64,000 nt of DNA from the NCBI GenBank assembly GCA_900491605.1, contig UESW01003901.1, positions 331,806 through 395,805 on the forward strand. The letters are read 5' to 3'. Position numbers and translations under genes: made by a program. The notes beneath the pieces were generated by a model. That model searched no databases. It had not been told where the DNA came from and worked only from the letters and a program-made list of their open reading frames with translations. The stretch comes from Calamus simplicifolius. Its lineage: Eukaryota; Streptophyta; Magnoliopsida; Arecales; Arecaceae. Shown here piece by piece: positions 24,012 to 33,384 of the stretch. The stretch's first letter is position 1; each line of letters starts with the position of its first letter.

Positions 24012-27000
24012 TAGGCATGGGCACTGGGCCGTGCCGTGCCAGGCACGGCCCAGGCCCATCGTGCCAAAAAAATTACCGTGCCGTGCCTGGCATGGCCCAT
24101 TAACAAATGGATCGTGCCAGGCATGGCCCACTAAAAAAATTCAAGTTCGGCACGGCCTGTGACCCATCAAGAAATGGGCCACGAGCCGTGCCTGGCACAG
24201 CCCAGCAGGGCTGTTGCTGGGCCATTTTGGCACGGCCCAGCAACGGCCCTACTGGGCCATGCCATAGCGGCCCTGCTGGGCCATGCCATAACGGCCCTGC
24301 TGGGCCATTTTGTGGGCCGTGCCATGGCACGGCTGGTGCTAGGAGCACACTGTGCGCCTAGGCACTAGCCAGCTGATCCAAGCCATGATCCTGATCGGCG
24401 ATGATGGATCCGATGATTGCGAGCGATCTGATCGGAGATGATCCGACGGTTGCGATCGATCCATGCCATAATCCTGATCGGCGATGATCGATCCAACTGT
24501 TGCGATCCATCCGATCGGCGATGATCCGACGGTTGCGATCGATCCAAGTCATGATCCCGATCGGCGATGATCGATCGAACCGTTGCAATCAATTCGATCG
24601 GAGATGATCCGACGGTTGCGATCGATCCAAGCCATGATCCCGATCGGGGATGATTGATCCGACAGTTGCGATCCATCCGATCGGCGATGATCCGACGATT
24701 GCGATCGATCCAAGCCATGATCTCGATTGACGATGATCGATTGGATGTTGCGATCAATCCAATCGAAGACGATCCGATGGTTGCGATCGATCTAAGCCAT
24801 GATCCCGATCGGGGATGATCGATCCGACAGTTGCAATATATCCCATCGGCGATGATCCAACGATTGCGATCGATCCAAGCTATGATCCCGATCGGCGATG
24901 ATCGATCGAACCATTGCAATCAATCCGATCGGAGACGATCCAACGGTTGCAATCGATCCAAGCCATGATCCCATTCAGCGATAATCGATCCGACAGTTGC
25001 GATCGATCCGATCGGAGACGGTCTGATGGTTGCAATTGATCCATGCCATGATCCCGATCGGTGATGATTGATCCGACGGTTGCGATCCATTCGATTGGCG
25101 ATGATCCGACGGTTGCGATCAATCCAAGCCATGATCCCGATCGGTGATGATCGATCCGACGATTGCGATCCATCCAATCGGAGATGATCCGACGATTGTG
25201 ATCGATCCAAGCCATGATCCCGATTGGCGATGATCAATCCAACAGTTGCGATCCATCCGATTGGAGATGATCCGATGGTTGCGATCGATCCAAGCCATGA
25301 TCTTGATCGACAATGATCGATCAGACTATTGCAATCAATCCGATCGGAGACAATCCGATGTCTGCGATCGATCCAAACCATGATCATGATTGGCGATGAT
25401 CAATCCAACGGTTGCGATCCATCTGATCGGAGATGATCCAACGTCTGCAATCGATCCAAGCCATTATCCCAATTGGCGATGATCAATCCGACGGTTGCGA
25501 TCCATCCGATCGGAGATGATCCAACGTCTGGATCGATCCAAGCCATGATCCCGATCGGCAATGATCAATCCGACATTTGCGATCAATCTGATCGGAGACG
25601 ATCTGATGGTTGCGATCGATCCAAGCCATGATCCCGATCGGCGATGATCAATCCAACAGTTGCGATCCATCCGATTGGAGACGATCCGATGGTTGCGATC
25701 GATCCAAGCCATGATCCCGATCGGCAATGATCGATCAGACTATTGCGATCAATCCGATTAGAGATAATTCGACAGTTGCGATCGATCCAAGTCATGATCC
25801 CGATCAATGATGATCGATCATATCATTGCAATCAATCTGATCGAAGATGATCCGACAGTTGCGATTGATCCAAGCCATGATCCCAATCAGTGATGATCGA
25901 TCCGATGGTTGCGATCGATCCGATCGAAGACGATCCGATGGTTACGATCGATCCATGCCATGATCCTGATCGGTGATGATCGATCCGATGGTTGCGATCC
26001 ATTCGATCGGCGACGATCCGATGGTTGCGATCGATCCAAGCCATGATCCCGATCGGCGATGATCGATCCGATCGAAGACGATCCGACGGTTGCAATCGAT
26101 CCATGCCATGATCTTGATATGCTATTATCGATCGAACAGTTGCAATCTGTCCAATCGGAGACGATCCGATGATTGCGATCGATCCAAGCTATGATCCTGA
26201 TCGGCGATGATCGATCGGACCATTGTGATCAATCCGATCGGAGACGATCCGACGTCTTCGATCGATCCAAGCCATGATCCTGATCGGCGATGATCGATCC
26301 GACGGTTGTGATCGATCCAAGCCATGATCCTGATCGACAATGATCGATCCGACGGTTGCGATCAATCCAAGCCATGATCCCGATTGGTGATGATCGATCG
26401 AACCGTTGCAATCGATCCGATCGGAGACGATCCGACGGTTGCGATCGATCCAAGCCATGATCCCGATCGGGGATGATCGATCCAACGGTTGCGATCTATC
26501 CCATCGGAGACGATCTGACAGTTGCGATCGATCCAAGCCATGATCCCGATCGGCGATGATCAATCCGACGGTTATGATCCATCCGATCGGCGATGATTTG
26601 ACGGTTGCGATCTTTCTATTTTTTTCTTCTTACTTATTGTATTATGTTCTAGAGGTCAGGCCTAGCCCCCCTCCCTTCTGTACCATTTTAATTTTAAATT
26701 AATAAACTGGTAGGGGTCTATGCCAAACCCCCCACCACTATGGTGGCTTTATATTAATAAAATTTATTTATTCCTAATAATTTTTTAATTTATCAAAACA
26801 AAATTATATTTTTTATAATTTTTTTATTTGAGCTGAGCATGGGCCAGGCCCCAGGTGGGCCGTGCCTGGCACGGCTCAGGCTCACCTGGGCCGGCACAGC
26901 CCAGGTGGGCCATGCCGGCGTGGCACGATGGGCCAACCCAGGCCCATCATGGGCCGTGCCATGCTGGGCCAACAAAAAAAATTTTTGGACCCAGCACGGC

Positions 27001-27090
27001 CCGGTACCGGGCCGTGCCATGCCATGGGCGACACGGCCCGGTACCGGGCCGTGCCATGCCATGGGCGATACGGCCCAGTGCCCACCTCTA
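24012..27090. mobile_element. hAT-like non-autonomous element (about 3.08 kb) carrying a minisatellite
   Basis: It starts TAGGCATGGGCACTGGGCC. Its right end, read on the minus strand, starts TAGAGGTGGGCACTGGGCC: terminal inverted repeats of about 21 bp with three mismatches. Flanks ACTAGGAG (24004-24011) and ACTGGGAG (27091-27098) form an 8-bp target duplication with one mismatch, the length typical of hAT insertions. GCCGTGCC-rich subterminal repeats fill 24021-24360 and 26835-27085. The middle is the 83-bp minisatellite. No transposase is encoded. Removing the element and one flank copy joins the two TNP2 segments in frame, which supports the boundaries. Confidence 0.87.
24365..26610. repeat. 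83-bp minisatellite, about 27 copies
   Basis: A unit of roughly 83 bp contains CGATCCAAGCCATGATCC, CGATCGGCGATGATCGATC and CCGACGGTTGCGATC. It recurs with point differences throughout this stretch, with some copies shortened. Each unit is itself made of GATC-rich sub-repeats. The repeats keep several minus-strand frames open and give artefact proteins of the type DRNRRIIADRMDRN. A related repeat is in the surrounding CACTA element at 30430-30840. Confidence 0.9.
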
Positions 27091-27781
27091 ACTGGGAGCC
27101 CAAGACCACGCAATAACTTCTTCGTTGAGTAAAAATTGTCTGCTACAACATTATCATTTGGCAAAATTTTCTTGATTAACCTAGCTACAGAATTGAACAT
27201 CTTTTCTGATAATCGATGTTCTACCTTAATATTCAACAACCGAGTAGCTGTAGACAACTAGGAATGACCCTCACAACCAGGATACAATTCTTGATTTGCA
27301 GTACGCAACATATCATAAAATTGCTGTGCATCTGATTTGGTTCTTCCGTAAATGTATTCTGATAGAATTCATTACCCGATGCATTCATCACCATTTCTTC
27401 ATATGTGTTTAAATTCACAAATGGTTCATCTATGGGAATTGACACTTGTTGGCTTATAACAGCTACAATTTCCTTAGGTTCACCATGACAGTACCAAACA
27501 TCGTAATCAGGAACAAACCCCTTTTTACATAGATGCACCTTAACAGTTTCAACATCTCTGTAGGCTTTATTCTGACACCTGTGGAAGTTGCATGGGCACC
27601 TAATCCTAGGCCCATCCATCCATTCAGGTTGGCTACATACAAATGCGATAAATTCTTCCAATCCATTCAGAAAATCTGAATTAAGCAAGCCATCTTTTAT
27701 CCTTGCATACATCCACGAGCGAGCCCGCTCATTTTTGACCGACTTATACAATTTCTGGTAAACAATTAAAGGAAACCACAA

Positions 27782-28985
27782 TATAAACCTATATTAGCAT
27801 TACTAAATATAACTAAATTATTTCTTTTACACAACTAAGGTTAATAACAACCATTTAAATCATTTATAACTAAACCAATTTTTTTTACACAACTAAGGTC
27901 CGTACCCTACAAGGCCGGGCCACGGCTACGATCCTTGTCGTGCTAGCAAGGACCGAGGCATAGGTCATGCCAGGTTAATGCTAGGGCTTGGGTTCGGGCC
28001 GGGCCGTAAGGCAGTCCGTTCAATCATGAGACTTCACAAGCATTCAAGTGTCCTAAATTAATTTCACCTTCACTCCATGTCTAAAAGGTAAGGCCCTATC
28101 CCATTCAAGAATATTTTTTGTAATATGTTATTCTGCTATTAATTATCATCGATCATTTACATTGAAATTTCAGCAGCATTTCCCCATATGTTCTCCTAAA
28201 TGTGTGGCATATATGCCACACTAGGAGAACATATGAGCAAATACAAACCGCAATCTCAACCAACGATGATTAATAGAAGACTAACATATCGTAAAAAATT
28301 TCTCAAACTGTCCACCAGTACAATTTAAGAATTTACAAGACTAAGTCTTACAAATTCTTAAATGGGTCTAAAGGTTATAGTGCTGTAAGAAATAATATGG
28401 AAATCCAAAGACAATTGAACTTATGCTTGTTATTTAGAAATTCTTGTCAATTCCGTAATAAACTCATTACGTAATTGTATGTGAAGACTAAAATATAAAT
28501 CATTGAAACTACTAATTCGGTGCTGAAAATTAAATAGAACTACAACAAGACGTTCATTCTAGCATTACATAATTTAATGCATCATTCAATTTGAAGCAGA
28601 TGTAAATAATCAAGACATAATATGATATTATAAAATTATATTATAATATGATATTATAAAATCATTATAAAATCATATTATAATATCAATAAAATTAGAA
28701 CCCACATATGTCAAATGTTCACCATAAACTGCCATGCATAGTTTAATAGACTGAGAAATTGAACCATGACTATATAAAAATTACTAATCAATTATGACTA
28801 AATTAATTTAAAACATAATAAGCACTAAACAATTTGGTCGCAATTTCCTCCTATTAATTTACTATCGATCAGAATCACTAATTAGCAAACACTACAATGA
28901 TGTTATATTGCAACAATTATTTATTAGAATACCATAATTTATTATTATTATTTTATATTATAATATTATGAACTAATATCGTCCC
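27782..28985. other. CACTA non-coding region upstream of the transposase
   Basis: This is AT-rich sequence between the transposase start and the GC-rich tandem block. It includes a GC-rich patch at 27895-28020 resembling the GGCCGGGCC-type ends of hAT elements, an AT-rich imperfect repeat (ATATTATAAAAT) at 28620-28690, and a palindrome listed separately. No coding is recognised. Confidence 0.5.
28185..28235. repeat. 51-bp near-perfect palindrome
   Basis: The left arm CATATGTTCTCCTA (28185-28198) is answered by TAGGAGAACATATG (28222-28235). Between them lies the palindromic core TGTGGCATATATGCCACA (28203-28220). It could extrude as a cruciform or fold as an RNA hairpin. It is inside the CACTA 5' region; its role is unknown. 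Confidence 0.85.
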
Positions 28986-28989
28986 TGAA

Positions 28990-29925
28990 TTTTTTTTTTT
29001 TTGGGTGGGCTGGCCACAGGCCACCGTGGCCAGGCCACAGACGGCCACGACCGTGGTCGTGGCCGGAGAAGACGGAGGGGGGGGGGTTTCCCGTTAAATT
29101 TTTTTTTTCCATGGACTGGCCACTGTGGCCAGGCCACGACCGGCCACGGCCGCGGCTGTGGCCGAGGAAGACGGGAGGGGGGGTTTCTCCCCTGTTAATT
29201 TTTTTTTTTTTCGTGGCTTGGCCACTGTGGCCAGGCCATGGTCACAACCGTGGCCGGAGAAGATGGGAGGGGGGGTTTCCTCCCTGTTAATTTTTTTTTC
29301 CATGGCCTGGCCACTGTAGCCAGGTCACGATCGGCCACGGCCGCGGCCATGGCCGGAGAAGACGAGAGGGGGGGTTCCCCCTGTCAATTTTTTTTTTGTG
29401 GCCTGGCCACGGACGGCCACGGTCGCAGCCGTGGCCGGAGAAGATGGGAGGGGGGGGGTTTCCCCTGTTAATTTTTTTTTCCGAAGAAGACGAGAGGGGG
29501 GGAACCCCCTGTTAAATTTTTTTTCGTGGCCTAGCCACTGTGGCCAGGCCACGGCCGGCCACGGTCGCAGCTGTGGCCGAAGAAAATGGGAAGGGGGGTT
29601 CCCCCTGTTAATTTTTTTTTCCGTGGCCTGGCCACTGTGGCCAGGCCACGATCGGCCACGACTGCAGCCGTGGCCGGAGAAGATGGGAAGGGGTGGGTTT
29701 CCCCCCTGTTAATTTTTTTTTGTGGCCTGGCCATTATGGCCAGGCCACGGTCGCAGCCGTGGCCGAAGAAGATGGAAGGGGGGGTTTCCCCTGTTAATTT
29801 TTTTTTAGTGGCCAGGCCACCGAGTTGCCGGCCGCGGCGTTGCCGGCCACGGCCGTGGCCGAAACAGGAGGGGGGGTGGGAAAAAACCCCCTCTCATACC
29901 AATTTTTTTTTTAACAGGGGGAGGG
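28990..29925. repeat. About 100-bp GC-rich tandem repeat with poly(T), about 8-9 copies
   Basis: Each unit has a poly(T) run, then GTGGCCTGGCCACTGTGGCC with its complement GGCCAGGCCAC, then GGCCGTGGCCGGAGAAGA and a poly(G) run ending in CCCCTGTTAA. Units are of unequal length. The GGCCAC/GTGGCC parts are self-complementary. The Pro/Gly/Arg-rich ORFs on both strands here come from the repeat. It lies within the CACTA element, between the subterminal region and the transposase. Confidence 0.85.
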
Positions 29926-30084
29926 AGGGGTACCTAAAATAACCCTCGCCGGCGAGGTCATCGGGTGCTGGAGAGTCGCCGGGGAGCCGCCGGAGGTGGG
30001 GAAGAGGGAGGAGGAGAAAGGAGAAGACGAGAGGGGGGTTCGGGTTTGTGAGGAGGAAGACGAAGCGGGGGGAGGGTTTTATGA

Positions 30085-31693
30085 AATAGGGTTAGAGATG
30101 CATAATTGCATTGCTAATACATCGCTAATGAGCGACGCTAATTATGCATCGCTGATTGAGTCGCAATGTTGCCGCTAATAGTCATTTTGGCAGGAAATTA
30201 GCGATGCATTGTATTTGCATCGCAATATTGCGATGCATAATAAATGCGTCGCAATATTAATTTATTAATTTAAAACTAATATTGCGACATATTCATTATG
30301 CGTCGCAATATTGCGATGCAAATACAATGCATCACAATATTATTTTTAAATTAATAAACTAATATTTCAATGCATTGTATTTGCATCGCAATATTGCGAT
30401 GCAAATACAATGCATCGCAATATTAGTTTTAAATTAATAAACTAATACAATGATCGATCTCGGTCGGCGATGATCGATCTCGGATCGTCGCGATCGATCC
30501 GATCGGTGACGATCCGACGGTTGCGATCAATCGAAGCCATGATCGATCCCGATCGGCGACGACCGATCTTGGACCATTGCGATTGATCTGATCGGCGACG
30601 ATCCGACGGTTGCGATCGATCGAAGCCATGATTGATCCCGGTCGACGACGATCGATCTCGGACCGTTGAGATCGATCTGATCGACGACGACCCGATGGTT
30701 GCGATCGATTGAAGCCAAGATCGATCCCGGTTGGCGATGACCGATCTCGGACCATCGCGATCGATCCGATCGGCGATGATCCGACGGTTGCGATCGATCC
30801 AAGCCATGATCGATCCTGGTCGGCGATGACCGATCCGATGCATGTACCAAAATTAATTTTTTTAAAACAATTGCGACTCATTTCATTGCACCGTAATGTT
30901 TTATTTTTAATTTTTTTATCTTTTAATTATATTTTATAAAATTTATTTTTTAAAAAAATTCTACGACGCATTATATGTATCACTAAATTAAAAAATAATT
31001 TTTTTAATTTTTTAATTTATTGCGTCGCTATTTAACGTAATAAATTTTTTAAAAAATTTTGTGATGCACTGAAGTGCATCGCAATATTTTTATTTCATAA
31101 TTCTTTTTAATATTTTTATAAAATTTATTTCTAAAAAAAATATTATGATGCAATACTTGCGTCGTTAAATAAAAATTTATTTTTTTATTAATTTACTATT
31201 TTATTGCATCGCTATTTAACATACTTAATTTTTTTAAAAACATTGCGACGCACTGAGTTGCGTCACAATATTTTTATTTTATAATTATATTTTATAAAAA
31301 TTAATTTTATTTAAAATAATTGCGACGCAATTAGTGCATCGCTAAATAAAAAATATTTTTTAAATTTTCTGGTTTATTGCATCGCTAATGCATCGCTATT
31401 TAACATAATTTAATTTTTTTAAAAAATTTGCGAGGCACTGAGTTGAGTCGCAATATTTTTATTTCATAATTATATTTTATAAAAATTAAATTTAAAAATA
31501 TTGCGACACATTTCTTGCGTCGCTAAATTAAAAATTAATTTTTTTTTGATTTTCTAATTTATTGAGTCGCTAATGCTTCGCTAATTGCATCGCAATGTTT
31601 TATTATCGTGGAGGCGTCGCAATGTGGTCGCAATTTAGCAACGCAAAAATGCGTCGCTAAATTTGCGTAGCTATTGTAGTATTTCTTGTAGTG
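30085..31693 (-). repeat. CACTA 5' subterminal repeat region and terminus
   Basis: Many copies, in both orientations, of TTGCGACGCA/TGCGTCGCAA and GCATCGCTAA lie in AT-rich spacers. They end in the terminus ATTTCTTGTAGTG at 31681-31693. In En/Spm elements, such repeated subterminal motifs bind the element's TNPA-type protein; that function is known for the family and inferred here. A 410-bp block of a different repeat (30430-30840) interrupts the array. Confidence 0.85.
30430..30840. repeat. About 90-bp tandem repeat, 5 copies, related to the hAT minisatellite
   Basis: Units contain CGATCCGACGGTTGCGATCGAT, broken by variants, plus GAAGCCATGATCGATCCC and GGCGACGACCGATCTCGGA. These share GATCCGACGGTTGCGATC and AAGCCATGATC with the 83-bp minisatellite at 24365-26610, but have an added CTCGGACC(G/A) segment. 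ORFs rich in Arg/Ser/Ile are by-products. Confidence 0.85.
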
Positions 31694-33384
31694 AATGCTA
31701 TCTGCTAAAGGTACTATGATAAGCATTGTTTTTAATTATTCTTATAACATGAATGTTCATGTGAGATATAACAGGATACTCTTAATAAAAATCATATATG
31801 TGAGTGTGAACTGGGCCAATTCTATGAGAATTTTAAAGTTTAATTCTCTAAAGCACTCATGAAACCAGGAGGTGTTTGGGGCCAAAATGAACACAACCAT
31901 GAGAACCAAAAGAATGCTCGGGAAGAAGTTGTGTGATTGTTATTGTTTTGGTTTACACAAATGCTTAAAAGTTCAAGACATCATGTTCACTTTTTAGCAA
32001 GTAAACTCGATAATAACTCATTAAGGAAGGTTCAAAGCCACAAGCTACCTATCCTGATACAACTTTATCTACTATACTATCTTTAGTGTATGCATATTCA
32101 TTTGCATTAAAATCCTTTCGTATGGGGGATCACCTTTGCTGATTTTGATCTAAGTCTAATTTTTATTCATGTGGAGGATTGTTGGATAATGGGTCAAAAG
32201 GCCTTGAATACCTAAATGAGCCTTGAAAGCTCATTACCTTCTTATGTGAGTGAATGAGAAATTGAGAGGGCATTTAGTCCTCTATCGAAAAAATTAAGGA
32301 ATGTTCACTTATATGGAAATATCTTTCTTCATGCTTAAGTTCCTTATGCTCACCATAAGTGGAGAGCCATTACCCCCGCGCATATGCGAAGGGCGTAATG
32401 GGCACTTTGTAGGCGTACTTTGCACGTGTGCATCATCGCGAGAAGCTTGAGGGGCTTTAAATTTTTTCTTGATAATGAGGATTCGACGGTGAAGACTAAT
32501 CGGATTAAGATAAGGGGCTAAGATCAATTGATCGTTGATCACGGTGATCAGATCAGGATCAGATTGGTCATTGGATCTAGTCTATCAATTGACCGTTGAT
32601 CATCGGATTAGGATTAAACTGGTCATTGGATCGATTGATGATGGACCATTGGATAAGAGATGGTTGATCAATCGACTGTTGATGATAACATCAATAAACC
32701 AAGACCATCGCTGATCGGATCGGTTAGTTACGATCATAGATCAAGACCATGTTCTCATATCAATGCATCAAGTTGCACATCAATTGCGTAATAGCCTATC
32801 AAGGCTTCGAAGAGGAGCATCGATCGCGCGATCTTTAGATCACGATTACAGATCGGTGTATCAAGGCTTCGGAGAGGTAGGCCGATCGTGTGATCTTGAG
32901 ATCACGACGGTAGATTAGCGTATCAGGGCTTTGAAAAGGTGGATCAATCGCATGATCTTCAGATCATGGCTGTGAGTCGACTCATCTCATCACGAAAAGG
33001 CTTATTGATCAAACCATTGATCTCATCCGATTAAATCTAACGATGCAGATCAATTCCACAGGGTTGCTTCCAGACGATACCTAAAACCTATAAATTGACC
33101 ACTTGACTTGCATTTCAATTCATTCTATTTTTCAATCCTTTCCTCTCTTAGGCATTTGTATACTCTCTTAAGGAAATTATAGCTAAGTGCATAGAAAAGA
33201 GAAAAGTATTTTTGGTTCGATATTTTTGGTGAATTATAGTGTTGCATTCATCAAAAGAAGACTGTTGTATACTGGATGATAATCGTCATACAGACCGTAA
33301 GCACCGTTGTGAGACGAAATTGTCTTAAGAACATAGAGTGTAACTCTAGGCTCAGTCTTACAATTAGGTAGCCACAATCTGCAA
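31694..33384 (+). mobile_element. Probable Copia-type 3' LTR remnant
   Basis: At 32170-32192 the text is TGTGGAGGATTGTTGGATAA. A purine tract GTGGAGGAT immediately before TGTTGGA is the usual polypurine tract/LTR start of plant Copia elements. The LTR would start at 32180 and may end near 33362 (TCTTACA), giving about 1.2 kb. No partner LTR, target duplication or pol coding is seen. The upstream 480 bp could be internal sequence of the same element. Class and boundaries are inferred from the junction motif only. Confidence 0.45.
32797..32982. repeat. 62-bp tandem repeat, 3 copies
   Basis: Copies start at 32797, 32859 and 32921, each beginning TATCA(A/G)GGCTT(C/T)G. Each contains a GATCnnnAGATCA inverted motif (for example CGATCTTTAGATCACG). 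It lies inside the putative LTR and may represent repeated enhancer-like units, which is speculative. Confidence 0.85.

Larger units (their letters stand above)
19816..27781 (-). pseudogene. TNP2-type CACTA transposase with DUF4218, split by two insertions
   Basis: TNP2 is the DNA transposase of En/Spm elements. From 27781 leftward the minus strand encodes a transposase-associated domain (ERARSWMYARIKDGLL, IRCPCNFHRCQNKA, VKVHLCKKGFVPDYDVWYC). TNP2 follows (FYSTKKLLRGLGLPV, then after the hAT insertion NNCMIYWGEDLELRWCKICG, MRWHAEHK, LCTDGFQPFGQAGQQYSYWP, VLMWTISDFPAYAMLSGW). After the solo LTR come GYICKEHNWKKRSIF and the DUF4218 block (LKLFGMKSHDCHVFMQRLLP, KLERIFPPSF, VGPVQYRWMYPFER). A probable intron lies at about 20105-20190, before YLKKLKIMCNKARVEGS. 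The frame across the hAT site closes exactly. The frame across the LTR site is shifted, so other decay is present. Confidence 0.85.
16741..31693 (-). mobile_element. CACTA (En/Spm) DNA transposon, one end lost, nested insertions
   Basis: The plus-strand right end reads ATTTCTTGTAGTG at 31681-31693. On the minus strand this is the canonical CACTACAAGAAA terminus. Inside it are subterminal repeats built on TGCGTCGCAAT/ATTGCGACGCA. The minus-strand genes follow in the usual order: transposase-associated domain, TNP2, DUF4218, DUF4216 and a Transposase_24-like piece. The opposite end has matching subterminal repeats (16741-16945) but no CACTACAAGAAA, so that terminus is missing. Frame breaks and two insertions show it can no longer move by itself. 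Without the insertions at 20952-23143 and 24012-27090 the remaining element is about 9.7 kb. Confidence 0.88.

Noticed and set aside
24365..26563. Series of minus-strand ORFs with Arg/Asp/Ile-rich repeated protein
   Set aside because: They arise from the 83-bp minisatellite, overlap each other in several frames and lack any family resemblance.
24365..26610. CRISPR-like array of regular repeats
   Set aside because: The whole unit repeats without unique spacers, and this is plant nuclear DNA; it is a minisatellite.
28990..29945. Gly/Arg/Pro-rich ORFs on both strands
   Set aside because: Product of the 100-bp GC-rich tandem repeat in the CACTA element.
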